Part shown: piece by piece, positions 18,722 through 27,705 of the stretch
Layout: every line of letters begins with the position of its first letter
How positions within the stretch are numbered: position 1 is the stretch's first letter
From: Enterococcus sp. DIV0212c
Lineage (GTDB): Bacteria; Bacillota; Bacilli; Lactobacillales; Enterococcaceae
Assembly: GCF_017377505.1 (NCBI RefSeq)
Contig: NZ_JAFREN010000010.1
Coordinates: 62,001 to 126,000 of the forward strand
DNA: 64,000 nucleotides
Direction of reading: 5' to 3'
The notes under the pieces: generated by a model
Seen by the model: only the letters and a program-made list of their open reading frames with translations
What the model was told of the DNA's origin: nothing
Databases searched by the model: none
Made by a program: the position numbers and the translations under genes

Positions 18722-19004
18722 GTTTTTCACCTCTTCTTTAATAGTCATCTTTCTACTGAGTAATGCGTTGGTGATTCGCACAACCAAGTAAAAGACGGTA
18801 TGATTTCATACAGGTACACTTTACAGGAAAATTGTAAAAAATGCAAGACTAAGCTGGCTCTAGTCGGTGTTTTTTGAACAATTTATCCCCATTATTAATG
18901 GTTTTATGATAAACTATATAGGCGAATACATACATTAATGAAAAGATCTACCGGCTAACTAAGATGAGTCTAGACTTTTGAATAATTAAAGGAGGAATTA
19001 TCCC

Positions 19005-19568
19005 ATGATCACCATGGAGGATATTATCCGTGAAGGAAACCCAACACTTAGAGAAGTAGCAAAAGAAGTAGCTGTGCCGCTTTCTGATGAAGATATTAAA
19101 TTAGGCGAAGACATGATGGAGTTCTTGAAAAATAGTCAAGATCCTGTCAAAGCAGAGGAATTGGCTTTGCGGGGAGGCGTTGGTTTAGCTGCTCCTCAAT
19201 TAGATATTTCTAAACGAATCATTGCAGTTCATGTGCCAAGCGGTGACTTGGAAAATCCAGAACCGACCTTAAGCGCAGTCATGTATAATCCTAAAATTTT
19301 GAGCCATTCTGTTCAAGATGCTTGTCTTGGCGAAGGGGAAGGTTGTTTATCTGTTGACCGTGAAGTGCCTGGATATGTAGTGCGCCATAACAAAATCACA
19401 CTTTCTTACGTGGATATTAAGGGTAACAAACAAAAAATCCGATTGAAGAACTATGAAGCAATCGTTGTTCAACATGAAATCGATCATTTAAATGGTGTTA
19501 TGTTTTACGATCATATCAACCAAGGAAATCCATTTGCTTTGAAAGATGGCGTTTTAGTGATCGAATAA
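19005..19568 (+). CDS. def: Peptide deformylase
   Basis: A 187-residue type-2 deformylase that removes the N-formyl group from nascent proteins. All three motifs are present: GVGLAAPQ (about 58), EGCLS (about 110) and HEIDHLNG (about 155), giving the Cys and two His metal ligands and catalytic Glu. The insertion between motifs is typical of Gram-positive type 2 enzymes. AAAGGAGG lies 9 bp before the start. It is a single gene with a terminator at 19608-19652. Confidence 0.97.
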   Translation: MITMEDIIREGNPTLREVAKEVAVPLSDEDIKLGEDMMEFLKNSQDPVKAEELALRGGVGLAAPQLDISKRIIAVHVPSGDLENPEPTLSAVMYNPKILSHSVQDACLGEGEGCLSVDREVPGYVVRHNKITLSYVDIKGNKQKIRLKNYEAIVVQHEIDHLNGVMFYDHINQGNPFALKDGVLVIE

Positions 19569-19607
19569 CTACTTAACTATAGGAAGAAAATGTTAACTCC
19601 TTTAGAT

Positions 19608-19652
19608 AAAGCATTGTAGGCATAGAATTATTTCAGCCTACAATGCTTTTTT
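19608..19652 (+). terminator. Terminator of def
   Basis: AAAGCATTGTAGGC pairs perfectly with GCCTACAATGCTTT and is followed by a T-run. Confidence 0.92.
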
Positions 19653-19667
19653 TTGAACCTCTACTCT

Positions 19668-19916
19668 TTATTCCAATTCAATCGTTTTTTCAGTTTCGTT
19701 TTCTTCTTCTCCGAAAGTATATAATTGTTCTATGGTAACACCCAGCACTTCAGCAATATCGTGAATCAACAACAAAGAAGGATTTTGCTTATTTCTTTCG
19801 ATTTTAATAATTGTTTGTCTAGCAACTCCTACTTTTTCTGCTAATTCTCTTTGAGACATTCTCAAAACTGCCCGATAAACATGTATATGTACATCAACTA
19901 CTTTACTTTTCCCCAT
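19668..19916 (-). CDS. Xre-type HTH regulator, 82 aa
   Basis: A small Cro/C1-type regulator: the HTH spans about residues 14-66 (MSQRELAEKVGVARQTIIKIERNKQNPS), resembling YgzD/YozG-like proteins, with an acidic tail. The start at 19916 has AAGGAGAG at proper distance; upstream codons in frame contain no plausible start. The usual DUF2178 or membrane partner is not adjacent, so its target is unknown. Confidence 0.88.
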   Translation of the reverse strand: MGKSKVVDVHIHVYRAVLRMSQRELAEKVGVARQTIIKIERNKQNPSLLLIHDIAEVLGVTIEQLYTFGEEENETEKTIELE

Positions 19917-20077
19917 TCTTTCTCTCCTTTCCTGATTAGAATAATGAAAACTTGTTTTTATGCGATTCACACTAAGTTTCACCGCTAAAAAATTACAGCA
20001 TATTTGCCATAATGTCTTATTTATTTTATCAGAATGAGTACAAAATATATAGCAATTTTTGTTTGCGAAACAAAAAA

Positions 20078-20098
20078 ACTGCGGATATACTCCGCAGT
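20078..20098 (-). terminator. Terminator of HAD gene
   Basis: ACTGCGGA pairs with TCCGCAGT around TATAC; the minus strand ends in seven T. Confidence 0.9.
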
Positions 20099-20116
20099 CA
20101 TAAAACTTACTTATTC

Positions 20117-20893
20117 TTAAATAGCCTTTAGTTCCTTCAATGCTTTCCAAATACCATCATTATCATTCGTATCTGTCACAAGCTTTGCTTCTTGTTGAAT
20201 GTGAGGGAGTGCATTACCCATCGCCACACCAATTCCTGCTTCTCTCAACATTTCACGATCATTTTCACCATCACCGAATGTGATAATATTTTTACGGGCA
20301 ATCCCAACACGGTCTGCTAAATTAAGCAAAGTCGCCGCTTTAGACCCGTTTCTAGGTACAATATCTACACTTTCAGAATGCCAACGAATGAAACGGAATT
20401 TAGAGAATTCACTTTCAAATACGCCTTCTGAAGATTCATCATAAAAAGCCAATGCTTGATAGACATCATTTTCTTTTTGAAAATTCAAATCATATTCTGG
20501 AGCTTCAAAATCAATAGAACCCATTGCTTCAATCATTTGATCCTGGCGGTGATGGTTATTTTTTTTCACATCATCCAGCCCAACATAGGCTAAACCAATC
20601 TCTCTTTTCTCTACTTCAGAAGCAAAACGATGCAGTTCTTCCTGATCCAATAGATTTTGGTAATATTGTTCATGGTCCAAAAATGCTGCTGCACCATTAC
20701 AAAGTACATAATTGGAAAAATCTAAGTCTAAAATAATATCTTGCGCCATAAAACGGCTGCGCCCTGTTGCAATCGTTACTAGATGTCCTTGTTTTCTCAA
20801 CATCTTCAATGCTTCTCGTGTACTTTCTAACGGTTGTCGATCCGTTCCCAACAATGTTCCATCAATATCAAATGCAAAAAGTTTTCTTTCCAT
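20117..20893 (-). CDS. Cof-type HAD-IIB sugar-phosphatase
   Basis: A 258-residue HAD-superfamily phosphatase. Motif I is FDIDGTLL (residues 8-15), motif II is TIATGRS (about 41), and motif IV is FGDGENDREM (about 206) near the C-terminus, with a C2B cap between. Such proteins dephosphorylate sugar phosphates or flavin intermediates with loose specificity. Its upstream neighbour, AlkD-like, lies 22 bp away on the same strand and is likely co-transcribed. Confidence 0.9.
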   Translation of the reverse strand: MERKLFAFDIDGTLLGTDRQPLESTREALKMLRKQGHLVTIATGRSRFMAQDIILDLDFSNYVLCNGAAAFLDHEQYYQNLLDQEELHRFASEVEKREIGLAYVGLDDVKKNNHHRQDQMIEAMGSIDFEAPEYDLNFQKENDVYQALAFYDESSEGVFESEFSKFRFIRWHSESVDIVPRNGSKAATLLNLADRVGIARKNIITFGDGENDREMLREAGIGVAMGNALPHIQQEAKLVTDTNDNDGIWKALKELKAI

Positions 20894-20915
20894 GGCGTAA
20901 TAACTCGCTCACTTT

Positions 20916-21563
20916 CTATGGTTTTGGCAAATACTTACTGCCTTCTCTAACAGCTAATCGACTTAATTCAGTCTCCTTGATCAATTTTTGGACCCATTTA
21001 GAATCAGTTTTGCTATATTGACGCAAGGACCAGCCAATCGCTTTTTGAATAAAGAACTCATCTGTAGTTTTATCATAAATAATGGCTTTTTTCAATAACA
21101 CAAGGTTTGTTTTTTCTTTATATAACAGTTGCAGATTGATTGCAATCCGTCTATGCCAGAAGTCTTCTTCTCCAAAAAATGCTTCAAATAACTGAGGCAT
21201 TTCGTCTAGATGATCGTGTCCCCAAAGCCCAAAAAACTTACGCCAAGCATCTACGCTATCCCACCAAGCTTTTTCGATCACGAAAGGTTTGAAGCGTAAC
21301 ATTTCTTCAAAAGAAAAGCGTTTGACATTAACTGTTGCTAAATCGATTGCCAAATACTGATATTCCCGCTCAGGTTTATGATAGTAAAAATCCACTAACT
21401 CGAATAACACATCGAATGGCAGTTTTTTGCTAGCTTTCAAAAGTTCTTTCTCCACCACAGCACGTTCTGGTGCCGCAACACCTGCAAAAGGAAATAAATT
21501 TTTCATGTAAGCTGCCATTTGTTCAGCTTTTTCTTCATTTTTCGGAAAAACTACTTTATCCAT
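20916..21563 (-). CDS. AlkD-like DNA alkylation repair protein
   Basis: A 215-residue, all-helical HEAT-like repeat protein of the DNA alkylation repair (AlkC/AlkD) family. Typical segments are FYYHKPEREYQYLAIDL, WWDSVDAW and RRIAINLQLLYKEKTN, with FFIQKAIGWSLRQYSKTD near the end. AlkD enzymes remove bulky N3/N7-alkylpurines. Ribosome binding site AAAGGAG lies upstream. It is probably in a two-gene operon with the downstream HAD phosphatase. Confidence 0.88.
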   Translation of the reverse strand: MDKVVFPKNEEKAEQMAAYMKNLFPFAGVAAPERAVVEKELLKASKKLPFDVLFELVDFYYHKPEREYQYLAIDLATVNVKRFSFEEMLRFKPFVIEKAWWDSVDAWRKFFGLWGHDHLDEMPQLFEAFFGEEDFWHRRIAINLQLLYKEKTNLVLLKKAIIYDKTTDEFFIQKAIGWSLRQYSKTDSKWVQKLIKETELSRLAVREGSKYLPKP

Positions 21564-21624
21564 TTTATTACTCCTTTTTCTTCTTTCCTATATTTTACTT
21601 CAATCAGCTGCAGACAGCAAAAAA

Positions 21625-21649
21625 GCTGAAACGGGAAACCCGCCTCAGC
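21625..21649 (-). terminator. Terminator of FNT gene
   Basis: GCTGA and CGGG pair with CCCG and TCAGC; the minus strand ends in six T. Confidence 0.85.
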
Positions 21650-21660
21650 CTCTAAATTGT

Positions 21661-22458
21661 TTAATCTAAATAACTTGTATCTGCATTATTCAACCATGCA
21701 TAGCCCAAGCCCATCACTAAGCCACCGCCGATAAAGTTACCGATCAGTGCAAAGAATAGATTGTGTGCCACGCTGCCGACTGTCATTGCCGCCATTGTTC
21801 CATGAGAAGCGAAATACGCTAAACTGAATGCAGGGAAATTGGCGATAACGTGTTCATAGCCTAAGAAAGCGAAGATAAAGATAATGAAAATGATTGCCGC
21901 AACTTTACCAGCATCATCTTTCATACGCATACTTACTAATACAGCTGTATTTACTACAATATTAGCAAACATTCCTTCAACTAAAATTTGTGTCGTTGTT
22001 TTATCTAATTTACCAGCAATCGATGTAAAGAAAAAGCTATCAGCAGGTAAATCTTGGAAAGGAACTGTCAACGAAATCAAGTAGCCAAAAAGTACGCCAC
22101 CGACTAAATTAAAGAAAATACATGCAACTAAAATTTTCGCTGCAAAAGAAAAGTTGATCTTTTTACGATAAACGCCGACTGTCATATAAAGCATATTCGA
22201 TGTTCCAAGTTCTGCATTCATATAAAGAATCATAACAAGTGACCAGCTGAACATAAAGGCATATAGAATTTTGCCTAAGCCGTGTACCATTCCTTCACCT
22301 TTGATTGCAATCGCAAAGGCAACTGCCGTTCCTAATGTTAAAAACATACAAGCAAGCATTGCACGAAAAGCGTAACGCATAAAACTACTTTGGAATAAGT
22401 TCATTTTTTTACTAATTGATTTGTCGATCTGCTCAAATAATGGCGATACAGGTTTCAT
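21661..22458 (-). CDS. Formate/nitrite transporter family channel
   Basis: A 265-residue pentameric FNT (FocA/NirC) channel subunit with six membrane segments. Recognisable stretches are MYMNAELGTSNMLYM-like LYMNAELGTSNMLY, FGYEHVIANF-type LGYEHVIANFPAFSLAY and the GNFIGGG end motif. The start at 22458 (MKPVSPLF) has AAAAGGAG upstream. It stands alone, so formate, nitrite or another small anion cannot be told apart by context. Confidence 0.9.
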   Translation of the reverse strand: MKPVSPLFEQIDKSISKKMNLFQSSFMRYAFRAMLACMFLTLGTAVAFAIAIKGEGMVHGLGKILYAFMFSWSLVMILYMNAELGTSNMLYMTVGVYRKKINFSFAAKILVACIFFNLVGGVLFGYLISLTVPFQDLPADSFFFTSIAGKLDKTTTQILVEGMFANIVVNTAVLVSMRMKDDAGKVAAIIFIIFIFAFLGYEHVIANFPAFSLAYFASHGTMAAMTVGSVAHNLFFALIGNFIGGGLVMGLGYAWLNNADTSYLD

Positions 22459-22617
22459 TGTGTTTCTCCTTTTCAATTTGTTTTCATCTAATATTTTCAA
22501 AAAACATCCTTTACCATTCTAAAGACCAACAGGGGTTTTGTCTAGTGCTTTTTCATACAAAGTACCACTTTTTTTTATTTAGTAAAAGAAATAACCTGCT
22601 TATTCTCTTAAAAACAC

Positions 22618-22841
22618 TTGAGTTATCACCTATTCTGCGGTATACTAAACCTCGTGTAAAATAATGCAGCAGAAAAATAATAGGCTCGTCAACATTTCAT
22701 TGCCTTGATTGCTTCGGCTTTCAGGTTCAACTGCGTAACCACGGCTGCAAAGGGCGAAGGTTGAAGAATGAACTGAACGAATATGAATTTTTCAGAAGAT
22801 TATTTTACTCCAAAAAACTTATTTTATTGGAGGAATTTTTA
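22618..22841 (+). promoter_or_regulatory. rpsD promoter and structured leader
   Basis: TTGAGT (22618) and TATACT (22641-22646) are 17 bp apart. The ~190-nt leader is GC-richer than its surroundings and can fold (for example GCTTCGGC and CCACGGCTGC segments, about 22710-22750). Autonomous rpsD genes of Firmicutes carry an S4-binding leader, so autoregulation is likely; the exact fold was not derived. Confidence 0.6.
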
Positions 22842-23453
22842 ATGTCACGTTATACAGGACCATCATGGAAAATCTCTCGTCGTCTAGGTATCTCTCTATC
22901 AGGAACTGGTAAAGAACTAGCACGTCGCCCATACAAACCAGGACAACACGGACCAAACAGCCGTGGTAAAGTTTCTGAATACGGTATGCAATTAACTGAA
23001 AAACAAAAATTACGTCATATGTACGGTATGAACGAACGTCAATTCGTTAACTTGTTTATTAAAGCAAGCAAGATCAAAGAAGGTAAACACGGTGTTAACT
23101 TCATGATCTTACTAGAACAACGTTTAGATAACGTCGTTTACCGTTTAGGTCTTGCAACTACTCGTCGTCAAGCACGTCAATTAGTTAACCACGGTCACGT
23201 TACCGTAGATGGCAAACGCGTAGATATCCCTTCATACCACGTTGAAGTTGGTCAAGTGATTTCTGTTCGTGAAAAATCTCAAAACATCGTAACTTTAAAA
23301 GAAGCTGTTGAAGCAACTGTTGGACGTCCAGCATTCGTAAGCTTTGACACTGAAAAATTAGAAGGTAGCTTCACTCGTTTACCAGAACGTGATGAGTTAT
23401 ATCCTGATATCGACGAAGCTCTTGTCGTTGAATACTACAACCAAAAACTTTAA
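22842..23453 (+). CDS. rpsD: 30S ribosomal protein S4
   Basis: A 203-residue S4 with all typical features: [16 protein letters not shown], a S4 RNA-binding domain ([30 protein letters not shown], in about residues 92-122) and [12 protein letters not shown]. The start at 22842 is fixed by TTGGAGGAA 9 bp upstream. S4 nucleates 30S assembly and typically represses its own synthesis. A stand-alone gene, as in other Firmicutes. Confidence 0.97.
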   Translation: MSRYTGPSWKISRRLGISLSGTGKELARRPYKPGQHGPNSRGKVSEYGMQLTEKQKLRHMYGMNERQFVNLFIKASKIKEGKHGVNFMILLEQRLDNVVYRLGLATTRRQARQLVNHGHVTVDGKRVDIPSYHVEVGQVISVREKSQNIVTLKEAVEATVGRPAFVSFDTEKLEGSFTRLPERDELYPDIDEALVVEYYNQKL

Positions 23454-23487
23454 GATTCTCTTGCTTTTATGCATTATGGATCTTTCG

Positions 23488-23526
23488 AAAAAAAGCTTGT
23501 ACAGCTCTGCTGTACAAGCTTTTTTT
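23488..23526. terminator. Terminator between rpsD and hrtA-like gene
   Basis: AAAAGCTTGTACAG pairs perfectly with CTGTACAAGCTTTT around five bases, with T-run on plus and A-run/T-run on minus. It serves convergent genes and overlaps the ABC-gene stop codon. Confidence 0.92.
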
Positions 23527-24199
23527 ATGTTCTTTGTTTTTCCAATACTCCGTCTCTCATCACAAATACTTCATCGCAATGTTCAATCAAGCGTTGATCG
23601 TGTGTCACCATGATTGTCGCTTTGTTTTTTTCTTTCGTTTCTCTCGCTAATATCTTTACAACTTCAAACGCTCGATCCGAATCCAAACTTGCTGTAGGTT
23701 CATCTGCTAAAATGATCGATGGATCATTATACAAAGCCCGAGCAATTGCCACTCGCTGACGTTCTCCTCCAGAAATTTCATCTGGATATTTTTTCTTCAA
23801 CTTCTCAATTCCTAGTTCTGTTAATAACTTATTGACTTTATCCACATCCGTCTTTTCTTTTTTGACTTTATCCACCAAACGTAATTGTTTTTCCACAGTT
23901 AGAAATGGAACTAAATTCGACGCTTGCAGAATAAAACCAATTTCGGAGAAACGGATCTTAGAACGTGTTTTTTCATTTTCTTTACTAAATGCTTCATTAT
24001 TTATTTTAACTTCGCCATTCGTTGGAGTTTGTAAGCCACCAGCAAGTGTTAGAAACGTACTTTTACCTGAACCACTTGGGCCGATCACTGCAACAAATTG
24101 CCCTTTTTCCACAGAAAAATCTGTGGATTTCAATGCTTCGATCGTCGTATCTCCATCTAAAAACTGCTTATCCACAGATAAAAATTCGATTGCCTTCAT
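23525..24199 (-). CDS. hrtA: ABC transporter ATPase, HrtA-like
   Basis: A 224-residue MacB/LolD-type ATPase: Walker A GPSGSGKST (about residue 40), signature SGGERQR (about 143) and Walker B IILADEPT (about 163). It pairs with the FtsX-like permease 17 bp upstream on the same strand. Size, the permease's sequence and the palindrome in the promoter resemble HrtBA, which expels excess heme from the membrane. Without the fhtR regulator in view, export of another compound is possible. Confidence 0.82.
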   Translation of the reverse strand: MKAIEFLSVDKQFLDGDTTIEALKSTDFSVEKGQFVAVIGPSGSGKSTFLTLAGGLQTPTNGEVKINNEAFSKENEKTRSKIRFSEIGFILQASNLVPFLTVEKQLRLVDKVKKEKTDVDKVNKLLTELGIEKLKKKYPDEISGGERQRVAIARALYNDPSIILADEPTASLDSDRAFEVVKILARETKEKNKATIMVTHDQRLIEHCDEVFVMRDGVLEKQRT

Positions 24200-24216
24200 T
24201 TTAAACTAGCCCCTTT

Positions 24217-25302
24217 CTATCCAATTGCCTTTAGCGGATCAATTTTAACAATCGTCCGAACCGAGAACAGCGCGCCTAATACCGCAATAACTAACATTAT
24301 GCCGCCAATCGATAAGAAGAATAACCAATTCGTTTGGAAAGGAACGGCTGTCGGCAATACGAATGATGTACCTACTGTGCCAAGCAAACCTAAAGCTATG
24401 CCAAAAATCGCTAAAACAAAGGTTTGAATAATCACAGAAACAGCGATATAAAAACCAGAAATCCCTTGTGCTTTCATGATGCCGAAAATAGTTGCCTTTT
24501 GCATAGTCAAAACATAGATAAAAATACCAATAACGATTGCAGCAATCACAATCAAAAATCCAATCATAAAACCGAATGTCAGTACTTGAGCATTGTATCC
24601 CGGCAATTCGTTAATGAATTTTTTGATACTGTAACTAGTCAAATCATCCTCTTTTAAGTGAACATTTTTTAATGATCCCTCTTTTGCCCGGAAGACAATA
24701 GCATTTACTCGAGCATTTTCTGAGGTGTCTGATTTTTCAAAGCGAATTTCTTGAAATGCCGCTGTCGATACATATAAAACGGGCGCAACATTAAATTTAG
24801 CATTATCTGTAAAGCCTACGACTTTAAGCTTTTTATCACTGCCAGCTAATTTTATTGTGTCTCCAAGTTTGAGGTCATTTTCTTTTTTCAAACTGTTATC
24901 CGCAACTGTTTCGTTTTCATTCGTGAATGATTTTCCTTCAATGATATTTGGCATTAGAAATTCATCTTTATTAATACCGAAAAAGCTGGCATTGATTTTT
25001 TCAGTATTCTTTTTGTCTAATTGAATCACAGCTGCCGTTTGCCCTAATGACGCTTTTTCTTTTGCTTCGACTTCATCCATGGACTTAATTGGAATCATCG
25101 ACATATTGATATTGGTATTCGATTCATCGGACAATACAATGCCGTCCGCTTGCCATTTGTCCACAGCCGTTCGATTGTCTTCCGCCAAACCATACGCCAA
25201 GCCTGTTAAAAAAAAGACCAGATATGAAATTAAAAACATCACACTTATGATCAACGCGTAACGTAATTTTGAACGGGTGATTTCATTCCAAGCTAAAAAC
25301 AT
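24217..25302 (-). CDS. hrtB: FtsX-like permease, HrtB-like
   Basis: A 361-residue permease with one N-terminal membrane helix (YALIISVMFLISYLVFFLTGLAYGL), an extracytoplasmic MacB-like domain (about 45-225) and three C-terminal helices, the MacB/FtsX fold with four spans. The start MFLAWNEITRSKLRYAL resembles HrtB proteins. GGAGGAGGGG precedes the ATG, and a perfect palindrome lies right upstream of this ribosome binding site. Acts with the adjacent ATPase, likely as a heme exporter. Confidence 0.8.
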   Translation of the reverse strand: MFLAWNEITRSKLRYALIISVMFLISYLVFFLTGLAYGLAEDNRTAVDKWQADGIVLSDESNTNINMSMIPIKSMDEVEAKEKASLGQTAAVIQLDKKNTEKINASFFGINKDEFLMPNIIEGKSFTNENETVADNSLKKENDLKLGDTIKLAGSDKKLKVVGFTDNAKFNVAPVLYVSTAAFQEIRFEKSDTSENARVNAIVFRAKEGSLKNVHLKEDDLTSYSIKKFINELPGYNAQVLTFGFMIGFLIVIAAIVIGIFIYVLTMQKATIFGIMKAQGISGFYIAVSVIIQTFVLAIFGIALGLLGTVGTSFVLPTAVPFQTNWLFFLSIGGIMLVIAVLGALFSVRTIVKIDPLKAIG

Positions 25303-25316
25303 AGTTTCCCCTCCTC

Positions 25317-25332
25317 CTTATCGATCGATAAG
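25317..25332 (-). promoter_or_regulatory. Palindromic operator at hrtBA-like promoter
   Basis: CTTATCGATCGATAAG is a perfect 16-bp palindrome ending at the hrtB ribosome binding site. It resembles, from memory, the palindrome bound by the TetR-type heme sensor FhtR before E. faecalis hrtBA. Binding by FhtR is inference. Confidence 0.6.
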
Positions 25333-25494
25333 TTCTGTAAAAAGTATAGCAAAATTTAGAATTGACAACAAAATATCTGCTTTAGAAATTCTCTTACATG
25401 TTAAATAATCCACAAAATTGTCTAATTTTCTTCTTATTTGCTCGATTTATTCTGGTATACTAGTAAGAAATAATAAGTAAAAAGGAGTTTATTT

Positions 25495-26040
25495 ATGAAA
25501 AAGAAACATGGTACGCTTTATACGGTAATACAGTTTGCAATGATTTTGCTATTTGTGGTTTTCTTGAGGAAATTTGTTTTGACACCCATAGAAGTTGTTG
25601 GCAGTTCGATGGAGCCAACTTATCATGAATCGGATCGTTTGTGGCAAACCTCTTTAGTCAGTCCAAAACGCTTTGACATAGCGACTTTTCCCAGCCCACG
25701 AAATGGAAAAAGAATCGTAAAGCGTGTTGTTGGATTGCCTGGGGATACGATTAGGATGGAAAATGATCAATTATATATCAATGACAAAAAATATGACGAA
25801 CCTTATTTGGATGAATTTAAAGCGGCGTTGGAAGATAATATGCCTTTAACTGCCGATTTTACTTTAGCCAATAGTGCCGCAGGTCCTGCCACTGTTGTTC
25901 CTGATGGGAAATATTTTGTATTGGGAGATAATCGGCGGAAAGCAGATGATAGCCGTTATTTTGGCTTTGTAGATGAAGAAGATATTGTGGGCGTTGTTTA
26001 TTTTCGATATTATCCACTGAATAAGATCGGTGTACAATAG
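25495..26040 (+). CDS. lepB: Type I signal peptidase
   Basis: A 181-residue membrane-anchored S26 signal peptidase: N-terminal anchor (residues 9-26), Ser in VVGSSMEPT (about 38), Lys in RIVKRVVGLPGD (about 76) and the GDNRRKADDSRYFG box near residue 140. Both catalytic residues are present, so it is expected to be active in general secretion, unlike the divergent homologue at 50252. An AAAGGAG ribosome binding site and extended -10 TGGTATACT precede it. Confidence 0.94.
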   Translation: MKKKHGTLYTVIQFAMILLFVVFLRKFVLTPIEVVGSSMEPTYHESDRLWQTSLVSPKRFDIATFPSPRNGKRIVKRVVGLPGDTIRMENDQLYINDKKYDEPYLDEFKAALEDNMPLTADFTLANSAAGPATVVPDGKYFVLGDNRRKADDSRYFGFVDEEDIVGVVYFRYYPLNKIGVQ

Positions 26041-26185
26041 TTTATTTTTAGTCTATAAAAATTGACTATTGTACTAAAAATTCCTTCCAGCTTAAATAAT
26101 TAAATCCAGAACGAAGCCGTGAAAGAAGTGTATACCTCTGATAAATAAGATCATGGTACTGCTTCTGCTTATTCGTATTTAGAGT

Positions 26186-26220
26186 GTGAGGTAAAAAGTA
26201 GATTTTACTTTTTGCCTCAC
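26186..26220 (+). terminator. Hairpin downstream of lepB
   Basis: GTGAGGtAAAAAGTA pairs with TTACTTTTTgCCTCAC. It is about 145 bp past lepB and marks the left edge of the toxin-like block. Confidence 0.6.
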
Positions 26221-26263
26221 GCTCGTTTTCCGCCCAAAAAGAAAGCGTTTTATCTCCGTTTAA

Positions 26264-26383
26264 TTATAACCGTATTAAAAAATTCAATATTTTCTCATAC
26301 ATGTATTCCACAAATAGTATAGCTACCACTATCAAACCAGTGTAAAATGACTTGGAAATAGCGCTAACAATTTCTACTTTCAT
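26264..26383 (-). CDS. Possible 39-aa membrane peptide
   Basis: An ATG-initiated frame encoding MKVEIVSAISKSFYTGLIVV followed by AILFVEYMYEKILNFLIRL, one membrane helix with a charged tail. Size and hydrophobicity recall type I toxin peptides or small membrane regulators. No strong ribosome binding site is seen (AGGTAAAG about 13 bp upstream), so it may be chance. The rest of 26041-26560 holds no other recognisable gene. Confidence 0.25.
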   Translation of the reverse strand: MKVEIVSAISKSFYTGLIVVAILFVEYMYEKILNFLIRL

Positions 26384-26572
26384 ACTTCGATAATACTTTA
26401 CCTGACATAAATATAACGACTGTGAGTGGACAGAGTCATATTCAACTCACATGGAATCTGGATAAATGGTGGGAGCAGAAGCAATCACTTCTTCCCCAAC
26501 CTCTTAAAAATAAAATATCAAAAAGATAAATTAGCTTATTCTAGACAGAGCTTTTTAAATATATATCTTATC

Positions 26573-26666
26573 AGGAGGTGTTAAGAAGAAGAATATCATC
26601 AATTATATTAAAGCTCTATTTTTAGGCAAAAAATTATTTCAACTTTTAGAGGAGGAAAAAGCATGA
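26573..26666 (+). other. Strong ribosome binding site with startless small frame
   Basis: AGGAGG (26573-26578) is followed at the right distance by a frame reading KKNIINYIKALFLG then KKLFQLLEEEKA. It ends in TGA overlapping the ATG of the toxin-like gene (ATGA). No ATG, GTG or TTG lies in this frame; an AAG stands where a start is expected. It may be a decayed leader peptide coupled to the toxin gene, or may use a rare start. Confidence 0.4.
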
Positions 26667-27613
26667 AACTGAAACGTATTTTATTTGCTGCTACTTTTTT
26701 CGTATTTAGCTCAATGTGTACTTCTAGTTTATCAAGTGCTCATGCAGAGCAATTAACTGATGATACTGTTCATAGTTCACCTGAATTCAACCAGATATTA
26801 AAAGAACATCTTGGAAAATTTGGTTGGCAATTAGGTTTATTTTATGGTAAAAATGGTACGTTGCCTTCGGGGGCAATCCCTTTGTTTGATTACAAATTAC
26901 CTGGTATAGATGTTTCCAACCCAGAAGTAAGCGCCAACATTTTAAACCGTAGCGAACTAGAGCCTTTACATGCTGGGGAAGCGACTTTTACTAACAATAG
27001 TGATGAGAAACAAGATTATCAGTCACAGGAATTTCAAAAAACTTTCGAAACTTCTGTCACTACGACAACAACTCATACAGTTGGTTTTGGCTTCGAAGCC
27101 TCTGGTAAAATAGGAATCCCTATCGTTGCGGAGGGAGGTATCAAACTTTCTGCTAAATATGATTTTTCTACAAGCCGTTCTCAAATAGAAAAATCAGCAG
27201 ATGTTTATACAATGAAGTCGCAAAAAGTCTCAGTGCCGCCTAAAAGAAAGTACCTCATTCAAGCTAAGCTTTTTGTAGGAAAAGCCACCGGTCAGTTGAA
27301 TTTAGCCAGCACTGTAACTGGAGAGGTATTCTATGCAAAAGCATTACAAGGGGATAAACTATACGCTCAATCCGTAGGGAAAACCATATCTGATTATCAA
27401 AAAAATATAAACGATCTCCCTTCCCAATACTTCTTAAAATATTGGCAATACAAACCTGAACTAGGCGATGCAGCAAATGCTAGACTAGGGCTTGCAGATT
27501 TCACAGCTCAGTACGGAAGTCATATGGAGGTAGAAACATATGATGTAACAGATGGTGATCCGGTATTCATTAAATCTGAAAAAGCAGAATTTGCAAAAGT
27601 TTCAAACTCATAA
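26663..27613 (+). CDS. Secreted ETX/MTX2-type aerolysin-like pore-forming protein
   Basis: A 316-residue secreted protein with a signal peptide cleaved near AHA|EQ (residues 1-28). Residues ~105-210 look like the ETX/MTX2 aerolysin-like core: TFTNNSDEKQDYQSQEF, a Ser/Thr-rich stretch TSVTTTTTHTVGFGF and a Gly-rich IGIPIVAEGGIKLSAKYDFS. This alternating Ser/Thr region is the part that inserts as a beta-hairpin in the family. The ribosome binding site AGAGGAGG is strong. Two secreted paralogues follow on the same strand, suggesting a multi-component factor. Target cells are unknown. Confidence 0.75.
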   Translation: MKLKRILFAATFFVFSSMCTSSLSSAHAEQLTDDTVHSSPEFNQILKEHLGKFGWQLGLFYGKNGTLPSGAIPLFDYKLPGIDVSNPEVSANILNRSELEPLHAGEATFTNNSDEKQDYQSQEFQKTFETSVTTTTTHTVGFGFEASGKIGIPIVAEGGIKLSAKYDFSTSRSQIEKSADVYTMKSQKVSVPPKRKYLIQAKLFVGKATGQLNLASTVTGEVFYAKALQGDKLYAQSVGKTISDYQKNINDLPSQYFLKYWQYKPELGDAANARLGLADFTAQYGSHMEVETYDVTDGDPVFIKSEKAEFAKVSNS

Positions 27614-27705
27614 GAGAGCATTAAAATTTTAAGACAGTTTATTCACACAGAAATATTTTTAACATACTTTTCGACTATATTATTTGGAAATGGAGTGAAT
27701 AATTA

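Noticed and set aside
26663..27613. Toxin-like gene as an Epx-type hemolysin
   Set aside because: The Ser/Thr-rich core and overall pattern fit ETX/MTX2 aerolysin-like proteins, not the hemolysin/leukocidin type.
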